This document shows, in pieces, positions 11,663 through 22,110 of a DNA stretch of 64,000 nt. Origin of the DNA: Massariosphaeria phaeospora. Taxonomy: Eukaryota > Ascomycota > Dothideomycetes > Pleosporales. The stretch spans positions 620,001-684,000 of the forward strand of contig JAADJZ010000002.1 in NCBI GenBank assembly GCA_011032825.1, written 5' to 3'. The position numbers and the translations under genes are program-made. Every line of letters begins with the position of its first letter. Position 1 is the stretch's first letter. The notes under the pieces were generated by a model. It was not told the origin of the DNA and ran no database searches. It worked only from the letters and a program-made list of their open reading frames with translations.

Positions 11663-12470
11663 TCACGCCTTCCCCTCCAACCAAGGCGCCCTATCCACCC
11701 CCTCAACATAGTCATGCCCCACGGGCCGCCACATAAGCCAGCCCGTCAAATCCTCAGCCTGCAGCTCCTTCCACCGCGCACTCGGGTCCTCGACCTCGAC
11801 ATCGGCGGGAATCAGCTCAATGCGGCCGAACCCACACTTCTCGTACGCGCCGGCTGCAGACGGCAGCGAGCTGATGACCGTCTCGATACCCAGCTCGTCG
11901 GCTTTGGCGGTGCCCCAGCGCAGCAGCATGCGCCCGGCGCCGCGGTGCCGGTGTAAGGGGTGCACGATTATGGAGTGGAGGTCTGGGTGGGGGAGGTCAG
12001 TTGGCGCTGTGGTAGGTAGGTACATATGTGTGCTTTCCACACGGCATACGACTCGAGAAAGACTCAAACTCACCCATATGCGGCCCCCTCACCCTCTCCC
12101 CCAGAAACCCCCACAAGCCATTAATAAACCGCTCCGCAAACGCGCGCTCCACACTGCCCTCCTCATACCACGTCGCCGCGACCGGCTGCGCTTCCGCCTG
12201 CGGCTCCATGTTCGCAACCCACAGCGCGTAGCCAACGACGTCGTCCGTGTCGCTGTCGACGACGTGTACGTGGAAGGTGTACGGGTCGCGCTTCTGCCAC
12301 TTGGCGATGGATTTGGCGCGCTGGTGCGCGATGGCTTCGGCGGGGGTGGCGAGCGAGGGGCGGAAGTGCTTGAGTTGGGGGTTGTAGGGTGTGAGCCAGG
12401 CGGTGTGGTCCATGGGGGCGATTTTGTCGAAGGAGGTGGGGGTGGTGACGAGGGAGAGGGTTAGGGGCAT
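11663..12470 (-). CDS. GNAT-family N-acetyltransferase
   Basis: Two exons on the minus strand: 12470-12074 and 11982-11663, joined over a 91-nt intron (GTGAGT, ACTGAC, CCCAG), giving 238 residues. The join produces PHMDLHSIIVHPLHRHRGAGRMLL, which carries the acetyl-CoA loop R-x-x-G-x-G (R144-G149) after a V-P strand typical of motif A. AGAYEKCGFGRIE further on is the usual AxxfYekcGF segment of motif B. The N-terminal part (MDHTAWLTPYNPQLKHFRPSL) with a Trp-rich helix resembles fungal GNATs of unknown substrate. Its upstream side faces the next gene in tandem. Substrate unknown; the family is clear. Confidence 0.85.
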
Positions 12471-12851
12471 GGTGAGGGGTGGAGTAAGACGGATGGATGT
12501 GATGTTTTGGTGAGGTCGTCGGAAGCGAGTTTAAGACGTGGTTGGTTCGGGAGTTGGAAAGAGTATTGGAGTATTGGAGAATTGTGTTAAGTTGTTGACT
12601 ACTGAAGCAAAGCTTATTATATGTCCCTCGTATGGTGGTGCGTGAGCAGTGAGCACTAGTTCGCCCGTTAGCCCGATCCAGCAATGTGCATGACCCCGCG
12701 CCATTCACCGCGAACCAAACCGACGCCTACCCTTGCTCCACCGAGACGTCGCCGCCTGTCGCGCGTAGAAATATATCTCACAACTTACTCGGGCCCATGG
12801 TTTCTCCGAAAACTCTCGAGACCCGAGTACTCTGCTGGCTGGCCGTCGATT
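12471..12851. promoter_or_regulatory. Upstream region of the GNAT gene
   Basis: The gap between the GNAT start and the stop of the next minus-strand gene. It presumably holds the GNAT promoter. No specific site was recognised. Confidence 0.35.
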
Positions 12852-13343
12852 TCAAAGGCCTCGCGACTGCCCGCTAGACTCTGAGTCCCGCTTGCTCCCC
12901 GCCTCGTCTTCCTCCCGCTTCTGCACCACCACCTTCCCCGCCACCCACCTGACCCACCGCCCCCAACTCCTCTTCTCCTTCCACCTTACCGTCCTCACGA
13001 CCCAATAATTGTACGTCGGGGCCGACGACCCCGGCAGCACGACTCTGCAGCGGATCCGCACCCCGCCGCGCTCGAGCCAGCACCCGAGGATCGGGCTGCG
13101 CTGCTCGACGAGCGCATACAGGTCGGGCCAATGGATCGCCGCGTTGTCGGATTCGTAGCAGCAGAAGTCGGAGCCCGTGTAGCGCAGGGAGAGCGTGAAG
13201 GACAGGCTGGGGTGCTTGCTTGTGAGGAGCACGGGGAAGGCGAGGGGCGCGCGGCTGGTTTGCGCGTGGGAGAGGAAGAGCGTGGTGAGGGGGGTGAGGT
13301 CGTCTTTGGGGATGTGCAGGTGGAGGGTTGAGTGGGTGGCCAT
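12852..13343 (-). CDS. Hypothetical protein, 163 residues
   Basis: A single-exon frame beginning MATHSTLHLHIPKDD. It is GC-rich like its neighbours, with mixed beta-strand-like segments (FPVLLTSKHPSLSFTLSLRY, RIRCRVVLPG), a Trp/Arg-rich stretch (VRWKEKRSWGRWVRWVAG) and an acidic, Ser-rich end. No signal peptide, membrane segment or catalytic motif can be seen, and I do not recognise the family. A C-terminal KVVVQKREEDEAGSK stretch is highly charged. The other frames here are also open because of the high GC, so this gene call is moderate. It lies in tandem behind the GNAT gene (same strand, upstream of it). Confidence 0.5.
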   Translation of the reverse strand: MATHSTLHLHIPKDDLTPLTTLFLSHAQTSRAPLAFPVLLTSKHPSLSFTLSLRYTGSDFCCYESDNAAIHWPDLYALVEQRSPILGCWLERGGVRIRCRVVLPGSSAPTYNYWVVRTVRWKEKRSWGRWVRWVAGKVVVQKREEDEAGSKRDSESSGQSRGL

Positions 13344-13537
13344 TGTTTTGGAGGGTGGGAGGGAGGACGGGAGAGCGGTGGTGTTGGGGTGGAGAGTTGG
13401 GGTGTTTGTTTGTTGGGCGTTTGTTGGAGCGGGATGCGGAACGCCGTTGACACGATCGTATCGTACCGTCGCAGTGAGTGAGCATTTATTTGTTCACGCG
13501 CCCCCCTGGTCCTGCTTCTTTTCATCGGTACTGGGAT

Positions 13538-13708
13538 CCCCAGTCCAAAGCTACTGATATCCAGATTACATCGTGCGACTGTCAAAAACTACAGGGTGGA
13601 CATCTATCTTCTGGTACGCACCCCCAGTACAAAGCCATTGATGTCCAGGTTATATTCTGCGCAACTATCAAAAACTACATGGTGGACATCCGCCTTGTTC
13701 AAGAATCA
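13538..13708 (+). repeat. Imperfect tandem duplication, unit about 85 bp
   Basis: Two diverged copies: one begins CCCAGTCCAAAGC at 13538, the other CCCAGTACAAAGCC at 13623. Both contain TCAAAAACTACA followed by GGTGGACATC. The second copy fades out near 13700. No gene was seen in 13344-14021. Confidence 0.75.
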
Positions 13709-13861
13709 GCAGTGGGATGTCTTGATTCATTCACTGATACCTCAGCGCCAAGCAAAGTTGCACCCATTTTATACTTTGAACAACTGATCCAGTCCTATTC
13801 TTTGATATTCGTTGAGCTGCGCATTTCCTTGACATGTGCATGTTTCTAATGGCCGTTGTGA

Positions 13862-13917
13862 ACTTTCGTTTCCGTTCTTGTAAGCTTCCATTTCCGTTCT
13901 TGTAAACTTTCATTTAC
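13862..13917 (+). repeat. Short direct repeat, about 22 bp
   Basis: TTTCCGTTCTTGTAA occurs twice in a row with related flanks, followed by a partial third unit (TTTCATTTACC). Confidence 0.7.
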
Positions 13918-14021
13918 CTAGGCAGGTAAACGTTTCTGAACCGCCTCTGCTCTACTACGCAGAGAGCTTGATTGAAGCTGCACCCACAAACTGCGAACTC
14001 GAGCATTTGCTGTAAACGCCT

Positions 14022-15071
14022 CTAGCGTGATTGATGTTTGAGCTCTTTCTTCACGTCCCGACGGAGTGTAGACCATATATCTCGAAAGTAGACTACAAGC
14101 TGCTTGTACACCGGGTCCTCGAAATCGACGTTAGCTCGGCTTAGCTCACTCTCTATGCCCGCTAGATCTGCACGCAGATGCCGCGTACGTTCGCGAAGAT
14201 TCCAGTATACGCTAACTTGAATACCATGCAAAGGCTGAAGCCCCTTGGACGGCCCAAGTACCACGTTGAGGACATGGGGCAACGGGGTTGGCGGCGCATT
14301 GTCTCGGCGAATGACATGGAATCGACAGCCGTTGTCCCCGCAAACTAGACAGGCACGGCAGACGGGGCAGGTATACTCGTCTATGCACTCTTCCAACCAG
14401 GCCTTCAGGCACTTGCTGCAGAAGTAATGTCCACAAGGGGTCTTGACTGGCGTGCTGGGACCATGTGTGGGCCATTGATCTACCGGGGCGTATGGCTCGA
14501 TACAGACGGAGCAGTTTGTTGGGAATTCGGGATCGTCTGTTGGCAAGTCATCAAGTGGCTCAAGGCCGTTGCCGTCCCGGAACAACCAGAGATCATCTGG
14601 ATCTTTCAGCAAGTTACCTAACTCATATTGTTCATCGCTTTTCTCAGCGATCACGGTTTTGCAGGCATATCGCAACTTCGCGACTGGCGTCTGAACATCC
14701 TCTGGAAACTCGTCGTCGACAACAGCGCGAAACAGCAGCTGACTAGCTCGACGGCGCTGCGGGTGCAAGAGTATGCAATTGCGAAGCCACGGCTGGAACA
14801 CGTCTAAGTTCTGGATATCGGGAACGCAGATATGCAGCCAGTACCCGTTGCTGTCGACGAACTCTCGTGCTTCCTCATCTCCGGACTCAATTTGTGCAAC
14901 GAGCAGTTTGTTGAAGGCTTCGAACTGCCGCATGGCCTTGTCAAAGGGACACTTGGGATCGGTGCAGCCGACGGGCAGGGACGTGAACTTCGGCCGGAGA
15001 TACTCGAGCCACTCACCGGCATTGTTGGGCAGCTTGGTACGTACGTACTCAGGGAGATGGGAGTTAGCCAT
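14022..15071 (-). CDS. RING-finger protein (putative E3 ubiquitin ligase)
   Basis: A single exon of 349 residues. The RING domain spans residues 187-238: C187-x2-C190, then C213-x-H215-x2-C218-x2-C221, then C235-x2-C238, a C3HC4 arrangement that binds two zinc ions and recruits an E2 enzyme. The loop between the second and third ligands is long (22 residues). More Cys/His residues follow directly (CLVCGDNGCRFH, 241-252) and could bind a further zinc. The N-terminal 180 residues are acidic to neutral and unrecognised; the C-terminal 60 residues contain a charged helical stretch (RERTRHLRADLAGIESEL). No membrane segment or signal peptide. The RING is clear; the E3 role and substrate are inferred. 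Confidence 0.85.
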   Translation of the reverse strand: MANSHLPEYVRTKLPNNAGEWLEYLRPKFTSLPVGCTDPKCPFDKAMRQFEAFNKLLVAQIESGDEEAREFVDSNGYWLHICVPDIQNLDVFQPWLRNCILLHPQRRRASQLLFRAVVDDEFPEDVQTPVAKLRYACKTVIAEKSDEQYELGNLLKDPDDLWLFRDGNGLEPLDDLPTDDPEFPTNCSVCIEPYAPVDQWPTHGPSTPVKTPCGHYFCSKCLKAWLEECIDEYTCPVCRACLVCGDNGCRFHVIRRDNAPPTPLPHVLNVVLGPSKGLQPLHGIQVSVYWNLRERTRHLRADLAGIESELSRANVDFEDPVYKQLVVYFRDIWSTLRRDVKKELKHQSR

Positions 15072-16366
15072 AGTTGGAAGTCGTAGTGATTTACTAACTG
15101 GTGTGCTGAGAAGATGGGTGGTCTAACGCCTTTATGTAGTAGGGGAGAGAAGTAATACATTTGATATGGGGAAATCATGTGTAGCTACAATAGTACAGTA
15201 AATGTTGAACGGTCACAATGTGACTATACTACTGCCTTGGGTTTATCTTAGTTGATACGTTTGCAGTTGATAGAGTTTCTTCATGTGTTGGCACAATGTA
15301 TCAGCTTTTGATCCCGAAAAATAACTTCATTCAGCTTCCTGATCGTAGAAGCCAAAAATACCGAGTCGTGTAGCTAGATAGAAGACATATGTGACAATGG
15401 TCATGTGACCAATTACATGTAATTACACTTCATGCTCCATCTAACTAATCATAGTTTGCTTCAATAGACTGAGCTTTCAGCTTATGTGATTGCATCACTC
15501 TCTGTAGGTTGTCCAATCCCTTTGCCGCTTTGCACCAGAATCTTAATCCTAATCTAACAGCGCAGAAACTTGGGATAGGGGATGCAGCTAGGCGTCAAGA
15601 GACTTCAACAAACGCCTCCGCGCTAGTATCCCTCGCGATGGACAAAAAAGAGAAACCGCATGCGACCTGCAGCGATCGCATGAATTGCATGAGATTTGGG
15701 GCCATTCATCGCATCTCGCGTGGAGAAATACAAGGATGGCCTGTCGTACTTTAACCTTAACCCAGATAAGCGACCACCAATGACATGGCTCGCCAGGGGT
15801 TCACGGTGGGGTTCGTTTCCAGGCCTTTTGCCTGTTCATGACGTCTTTCAGCTTTTCGTGGTTTCAGTCACAATCAGGGTCTGCAAGTTCTGCGATCGCA
15901 AAGTCAGAAATGAACTGCACAATTTTCGTGCACAACGTTGACCCAGCCTAAACTTGCTGTCCAGTATTCTCTTCTGGGCCACGACAACTTCCCATCGCAG
16001 CTTTGGGCCAAGTTATTCGGGTTGATCCAGAAGCCCGGTAGATGGAAGGTTGGGATATTATAGTACAGGGATAAGTACTATATATCTAAAATGTTTCCCT
16101 GTTTCGCGCCTGTCGATCCGTTACGCGCTGGGAAATTTTCACGATATGCGTTTAACGGCGTTGCATCCTCATTCAGCCTTACCTCCATGAATGACGATGA
16201 TGGTGGAGGCGAACAGGAGAGCGCGCGGTTTTTGTATGGTGTAGGTATAAGAACACGCTGGATCACATACCTTTCTCGCACCACCACTGCACAGTCCTTC
16301 ACACATCTTCTCTCGTTCAATAATAACAATCTCCCAAATCAACAAATCCACGCTTATACATTCAAC
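15072..16366. other. Intergenic region between divergent genes
   Basis: The promoters of the RING gene (left) and the secreted-protein gene (right) lie here. 15,180-15,500 is AT-richer than its surroundings and could be decayed repeat. A TATAAG box at 16246-16251 stands 121 bp before the next start codon. Small open frames (for example 15,696-15,941) show no recognisable domain. Confidence 0.45.
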
Positions 16367-17001
16367 ATGCGTTTCTCACACTTCTCCGTCCTCGCCCTCA
16401 GCGGCCTTTCCATCGCCAGCCCCGTCCTCTCGAAACGTGCCGACGCTGTCAGTCTCTTGACCGATCTCTATGCTACCGTGCAGATCTACACTGGAGCTAT
16501 CAGTACGTTGCTTCTCTTCTCCATCTTCTCCTACACAACCTCTTTGACTTACACAATGCAGATGCAACTCTCGCTCCCCTTTCTGTCACCTCCGGCCTCG
16601 TTGAGAAAACCGCTGCAACCGTCGAAGTCGGTGCCCAAATCAACCTGATCACAGCCGCCGTTACGTCGACCACTGCGGAGATCAAGAAACTCCCTCCAGC
16701 CACGACTCCCGCCACAAAACGCTCCGCAGATGCCGAAACCCAACAGCCAAAGGAGAAGCGTCAACTTGTTGCCGTTGGTGCTCTCCTCGCTCTCATTATC
16801 GTGGAGATTTTTGCCACCGTTACTGCTGCGGTTGCCATCTTAGGTCTCGCTGGCCTGCTGGTTTTCTTGAACCCCTTGACGTCTTCCTTGTCGTTGCTCA
16901 TTGTTGTGGTAGAGTTGGTGCTGGATGTTGTGCTTGTGGGCGTCATTGCGTTGTTGGATAGCTTGCTCACCGCGTTGGCATTGGGGGTTTCGGGGCTGTA
17001 G
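16367..17001 (+). CDS. Small secreted protein with hydrophobic C-terminus, unknown function
   Basis: Two exons, 16367-16502 and 16562-17001, joined over a 59-nt intron (GTACGT..GCAG), giving 191 residues. Residues 1-22 form a signal peptide (MRFSHFSVLALSGLSIASPV, then LSKR). The middle (about 30-95) is Ala/Thr/Val-rich and amphipathic. Two dibasic sites, near 104 (ATKR) and 116 (EKR), would suit Kex2-type cleavage. The last 75 residues are strongly hydrophobic, with two or three possible membrane segments (ALLALIIVEIFATVTAAVA; LSLLIVVVELVLDVVLVGV). It could be a surface-coat or membrane-inserted peptide precursor. I do not recognise a family. The TATAAG box upstream and the intron support a real gene. 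Confidence 0.7.
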
Positions 17002-18295
17002 ATGGATGCTAAGTGTATAGAATAAAAGTTTGCGCGAATGCTTAAGAGGAGTCTTCTTTGTATTTATATTTAGCGGAAGCTATATGGGTGGCCATTTTGT
17101 GTTCTAAGTGTGTATTATGACCTAATGGGGATTTGTAAATATATCCGTCCTAAATTTATTTCGTGGCGTCAGTAATCTTGAGTTTAATGCGGCTTTAGCA
17201 GTGATGAGTTCTTCTAGATACCCAATGGAGCCCAACCGGACAGACGACCCAACAATACTGGCTCGAGGTTGGTAAAGTCAAGATCCATCACAACACCCTA
17301 TCCTTCACACCAAGGTGGGTATTGTCGAGCTCAGATATGTGATGCGGGCGGGTTCCCACTAGAAGGCAGTCTGCGACGGGTTGATGGACATTGTGCGTAT
17401 GCGTGTGTGTGTGTAAAGGACGAGAGAAGCGACGATTCTATCAGAGTTATCTTGACGAACCACTGTTCTGAGAGTCCGGCTCCACAAAACGGCAATAAAT
17501 GAGCCTCCCCTTGAGCATTCGCGCAAAACTTTATCCTATCGGATCACTCACGTGTGCTTTCTCCGGTTTAAGTCATGTGACCTGCATCCAGATCCCACAG
17601 CACACAAACAGAGATGTCGCTTGATGCTATACAAAACAGTCTAATCTAGGTCTTTGAACTTTGTCCGGCAGGATGAACGTCGAAGGCCGAAATGCAGGCG
17701 CAGGCGCATTCTTTGTACCTGAAGATTCGACATGCGTCCGACAGAGTTGGCGAAAGAGTGTAGTCTTGATCGAGTGCTCGAGTGAGTGTCCATTCTTAGG
17801 TATGCACCCCGCTCAGCCAAGCCGAGGCTTGTTTAATCTACAAAAGGTTAGTATCAGTCCTTAGCGCGTGTGCTAAGAAGCCCGGCACCCGGCACCCGGC
17901 CCCAGCCGTAACTGTTTTCCTCAATCCTTCCTCATCAGCTCAAGTATGAGCATGGGAACCACGCCAGCGCGCAACGTGAGTGTTCAACATTATAATTTAT
18001 CTACATGTGAGGCCTGCAGCTTCTAAGCCACTCCAGCGCGTTTCACAGAACGAACAACTCAGCGTACGCTGAAAACGCACGAAGCTCATCGCAGGAGCAC
18101 GCAAAGGCCTTCCATATACCACCAGAGTCTATTCCAATTTGGAATCGTGACGACTAACTAGTATGCTTCATCTACATAGAAGAGTTGGGAAAGCTTTCAT
18201 GAATAAGACGCAGAGCTCAGTATTATTGACGAGACTCGTCTCAATCACTTGCCGAGGTAGATCTCTCCACGCCTAGCCGTGCAGCCGTCGCTGAC
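17002..18295. other. Intergenic region, no gene recognised
   Basis: Contains a short GT repeat (about 17403-17413) and a CCCGGCAC tandem (about 17880-17900). No open frame with recognisable content was seen. The promoter of the kinase-like gene at 18,296 must lie at the right end. Confidence 0.4.
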
Positions 18296-19983
18296 ATGAA
18301 ACAAGGGAAAATAATCTCTCAAGAAAACTTGTTTCGATATACCAATGGAAGGTTCCTTGTGGATGAGGAAAATCAGTGCAGAAAACGCAATGTCCGATTC
18401 GATATCAGCAGCCTCTGTGAGCTAGTTGGCAACCTTTGCGAGACGGCGTCTCCAGTAATCGCCATAGATAAACTGGAGGGCGGCTTTAGCAAAGCACTCC
18501 TGATGAAAAGAGCAGATGGTACAGAGCTTGTGGCAAAGATTCCGTGCCGCAACGCCGGCCTCCCTTATTATACTACCGCATCCGAGGTGGCCGTCCTTCA
18601 CTATAGTAAGGATTGAAAGATATATGCTAGGCACAATACAATCTAATCTGGAATAGTCAGAGAGCACACATCAATACCTGTTCCGAAAGTTTTGGCCTGG
18701 AGCTCTAGTTCTACAAATCCTGTTGGTGCCGAATACATCGTTATGGACAAGGCCAGTGGAGTACAGGCTTTCCAAATTTGGTCGGATCTAGATGGTCTGG
18801 CTAGACTATCAGTGATAAAACAGATGGTGGATATTGAACGTGAAATGGCCTTGATCCGTTTCCCAGCTTTCGGCCATCTTTACCACACTGAACATATCAG
18901 CGACTACACTTCGACCTTCCCCCTGGACTCCTTCGTCGACTCCTCAGGCAAATTTTGCATTGGGCCTTCCTGTGATCGCACCTGGCATACTCAAGTCGGT
19001 GTTTCTGGCCAGGATACCAACATCAACGGTCCGTGTATGTCTTATAATATAATTTCATAACTTGAGGGCTTTCATTAACTTAATACGACAGGGCAGACCT
19101 TAGCTGAGTACGGTCTTGCACTAATTGACCGCGAAAAACACCGTATCAATAACGAGATCCCACCGGAAATCCCAGGCTATCTCCCGTCGCCGAACCCGCG
19201 CAGCAGATCAAAGTTCTCGAGACCGCAGCAAAAGTCATGGAAATACTTCACACAAATAAGCGTCTTTGTGACTTGAGTATTCCCCTACTCTGGCACACCG
19301 ATCTCCATATGGGGAACATATTTCTATCCCCAGGAGACTCAGCACAGATTGTCTCTATCATTGACTGGCAGTCCATTTGCGTCGGCCCAGCTTTCCTCCA
19401 AATTCGATGGCCGGTCTTTTTAGAGCCACCCGCGGATTATGCTCTTGGTTTCGTCAAGCCCAAACTACCCGAAAACTTTGACGATCTTGATGCGATAAAC
19501 CAGGAAATTGCAAACTACAAGTTCAAAAAAGCCAACAGGACCAAGGCATACGAGACCGCTACCTTTCTCAACAACAAGTTCGCACACAATGCAAGAAATG
19601 TCCATGAAATATTCAAGGAGCTATTTGTTCGCTGTGACGAAGCCTCCCAGGACGGCATCATTCCGCTCCGAGACTGCTTGATTAGCATATCCCAATCATG
19701 GAATGAATTAGGGTTCACTGGAAGTCCTCCGATCCAGTTCTCACCCGAAGAACTCGAGGCCCATCGGAAGGATTATGATGAGTACCAAGAGTGGCATAAT
19801 ATCCAGCGATTCGCACGAGAGTATCTGGACACTGACGCCGAGGGTTGGATCTCTCCGGAAGTGGACTTTGAAAAGAAACTTCAGCAAAACCGCGAACTTT
19901 TTGAGCTCTTTGTAAAACAGATGGCCAATGGACGGACTAGAGAGGAAATCAAGCAAGCATGGCCGTTTGCTGCAGCTTTGTGA
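18296..19983 (+). CDS. APH/AIM9-like phosphotransferase with an apparent 1-nt frameshift
   Basis: Exons 18296-18605, 18657-19034 and 19092-19983; the introns of 51 and 57 nt are canonical. The product belongs to the fungal phosphotransferase family (kinase fold) related to Aim9. Seen: LFRYTNGRFLVDE, the glycine-containing EGGFSKALLM, LVAKIPC with the probable ATP lysine, TASEVAVLHYIREHTSIPVPKVLAW, the catalytic loop HTDLHMGN (19294-19317) and the metal-binding IIDWQS (D at 19363). Problem: after GPWQTLAEYGLALIDREKHRINNEIP the frame shifts by one base near 19,180-19,195, where PSPN in one frame is followed by AEPAQQIKVLETAAKVM in another. No splice pair joins the frames without losing expected residues. 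Either one base is missing in the sequence or the gene is a young pseudogene. Everything after it is intact to the stop at 19,981-19,983. Confidence 0.75.
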
Positions 19984-20351
19984 GATAATTTATTCAATAC
20001 GTGAGACTCAGCGCAATATTGCATAGAACCAGGATATGGCTATGGTGCACCTATCACTAATTAAGCTCTGTGAATCGACAGCTAGGTTTCCACTTGGTAC
20101 TACTGCCCCACCTGGGTCAACCCGCGCTTTCCGAATGGCTCGCATGTGTAGCCTATCTGAGACTAGCATACAACGTTTATTAATCACGTCAAGATGACAC
20201 CAGGAAATCAACATGACCTCAACACGACGACGGGGACAGCTCCCATGGGTATAACATTGAGGCGCCACATTGAAACCATATCTCCAAGTCCACCATAAAA
20301 GCGAAATTAGACTGGGCCCGACGGTACCGCCAATTCGTCTTCTGCCTCATC
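19984..20351. other. Intergenic region
   Basis: 3' flank of the kinase-like gene and promoter of the hydrolase gene. Nothing specific was recognised. Confidence 0.35.
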
Positions 20352-21257
20352 ATGGACACGGATCGCATGCAACATCGGATGGCTACCGTTACTCCCTCGA
20401 CCGGAGAATCAATTCGAATAAACTATATCGACTGTCCTCCACCTCCTTCGAAAGGCTACAGAGGTGCCATTCTTCTCATACATGGGTTCCCTCAGACCTC
20501 ATACCAGTTCCGTCACGTCATCATACCTCTTTCCGATGCTGGCTACCGAGTCATTGTGCCCGATTATCGAGGGGCTGGTCTCTCATCCAAGCCGGGATCT
20601 GGCTACGAGAAGTCTCAGATGGCCGAAGATCTTCACTACCTGCTTCACCACAATTTGAAAATCCAAGAGAAGGTTCATGTGGTAGGCCACGACATTGGTG
20701 GAATGATCGCTTTCGCATACGTCTCGCGCTACGCCGAAATTGTGGCCAGCGTGATCTGGGGAGAGTGCCCGCTTCCAGGAACGGAACTATACGAGCAGAT
20801 CAAGGGCACGCCAGATGTGTTCCATTTCGTCTTTCACCAAATTTTGGATCTCCCCGAGGCACTCATCGCTGGCCGAGAACGAGAGTACTGCAAGCATTTC
20901 TACGACAAGCAGACGTACAATAGCGCCGCCATTTCACCTGCAGACCTAGAGCATTACGCGCTTGCCTATTCCCAGCCCGGTGCTATGCGTGCAGCATTAG
21001 GAACATATCGTGCGTTCGAGCAAGACGCAAAAGAGAACAGGGAATGGCTTTCGGCACATGGAAAAGTGAAGGTCCCTTCTATGGGCATGGTGGGGAAAGA
21101 GTTCTTGTTTGGACCTCATATCGAAAAGATGCTAGAAGAGACAACCGAAGGGGCGGAAGTGTTCGTGGTCGAAGGAAGTGGACATTATATCGCGGAGGAG
21201 AACCCGAAGGCATTTATTGACGGTGTCCTTGAGTTCGTGGGAAAGCACAGTGGCTAG
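20352..21257 (+). CDS. Alpha/beta hydrolase, epoxide hydrolase-like
   Basis: A single exon of 301 residues. The alpha/beta fold starts at about residue 38 with ILLIHGFPQTS (oxyanion HGFP, 44-47), then VPDYRGAGLSSKP. The nucleophile elbow is VGHDIGG, so the nucleophile is Asp114 as in epoxide hydrolases and haloacid/fluoroacetate dehalogenases, not Ser as in esterases. The catalytic histidine is H278 in GSGHYIAEENP. The acid is probably in MGMVGKEFLFG (E250 is a candidate). The cap region (about 140-225) has tyrosines that could activate an epoxide (YEQI, HFYDKQTY). No signal peptide, so a cytosolic detoxifying or metabolic enzyme is likely. Substrate unknown. Neighbours do not form an evident pathway. 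Confidence 0.88.
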   Translation: MDTDRMQHRMATVTPSTGESIRINYIDCPPPPSKGYRGAILLIHGFPQTSYQFRHVIIPLSDAGYRVIVPDYRGAGLSSKPGSGYEKSQMAEDLHYLLHHNLKIQEKVHVVGHDIGGMIAFAYVSRYAEIVASVIWGECPLPGTELYEQIKGTPDVFHFVFHQILDLPEALIAGREREYCKHFYDKQTYNSAAISPADLEHYALAYSQPGAMRAALGTYRAFEQDAKENREWLSAHGKVKVPSMGMVGKEFLFGPHIEKMLEETTEGAEVFVVEGSGHYIAEENPKAFIDGVLEFVGKHSG

Positions 21258-22110
21258 TCTGGGGTCGGATGGATAGTGGATAACCTGAAAACCGGATTCT
21301 GGAAGATTGTTAGTGATCACTGCCTCTCGCTTACTGTACCAAACTCTCTGATCTTTCTCAGATCCTTAAACGTCTAGTATCCTGTAGCACAGATATGCAA
21401 GCCATAGACTCACATAAATTGGAAGCTATCCTTCTGATATCGAGGAGAAGGTTCCATCCCAATATAAGCTGAAGCTTTCCGTAGCCTTGCTTGAACCTTG
21501 AAAACTGAAACTACATACTCGAAAAATCCGGAGGATGCTCAGAACCACTGTCAGTATACACACCAACACTCCACCACATCCTCGCTTGATTGCCACAGCT
21601 TGCGCTCCATCTGCGCCTGCACTTCACCGCCACGTATGATGAGGAACACGGTGCATGCAGTGCCGGCATACTCCCTCGGACATTACTGGTAGAAGTCGAA
21701 ATGACGTGTACGACAGTCAACCCTAAAAGTTCTAGAATCATGCCGTTTCCCACACTGATGGGTAGTTTTCCATTCGCTGCTACTTCTTGACACGCACCAC
21801 AGATCCTTCGTTTCGAGGTTCTAAACCTACGTGGTCCAATATATCCTTCGTATTCAGGTGCCACGACGACCCGTACTCGAATTTGCCAGCTCGCTGCGGC
21901 AAGTGATGCTGACTGTTGATAGCATATCGTGGCACTCCCGTACTTAACAGTTCGAGTATATAAGTCTTTTGTGTGTCCCTCTTTTTTCTCTAGAATTTCA
22001 TAAAGGATCTCTGAAGAATAGCATCATACTAAAGCCCAATGTCTGTAACCCACAGCCTCCCACAGCCTCCCACAAACTCAACACATACACTTTACCACAC
22101 TCCCACCACC
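21258..22110. promoter_or_regulatory. Intergenic region with TATA box of the first RGG gene
   Basis: TATATAAG at 21957-21964 lies 154 bp before the chosen ATG of the next gene. The rest (21,258-21,950) holds no recognised gene. Confidence 0.6.

Noticed and set aside
12874..13585. Two long minus-strand frames overlapping the 163-residue hypothetical gene
   Set aside because: Pro/His/Arg- and Thr/Ser/Arg-rich compositions are typical of wrong frames in GC-rich DNA; the 163-residue frame has the balanced composition.
15696..15941. 81-codon frame (MGPFIASRVEK..) in the region before the secreted-protein gene
   Set aside because: No known motif, no promoter-like sequence and no intron signals; it may be a decayed fragment but cannot be supported.
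19143..19213. Possible intron GTATCA..AAAG that would repair the kinase frame
   Set aside because: It restores the frame but removes family-like residues (RINNEIPPEIPGYL), lacks a clear branch point and has an unusual 3' end; a frameshift is simpler.
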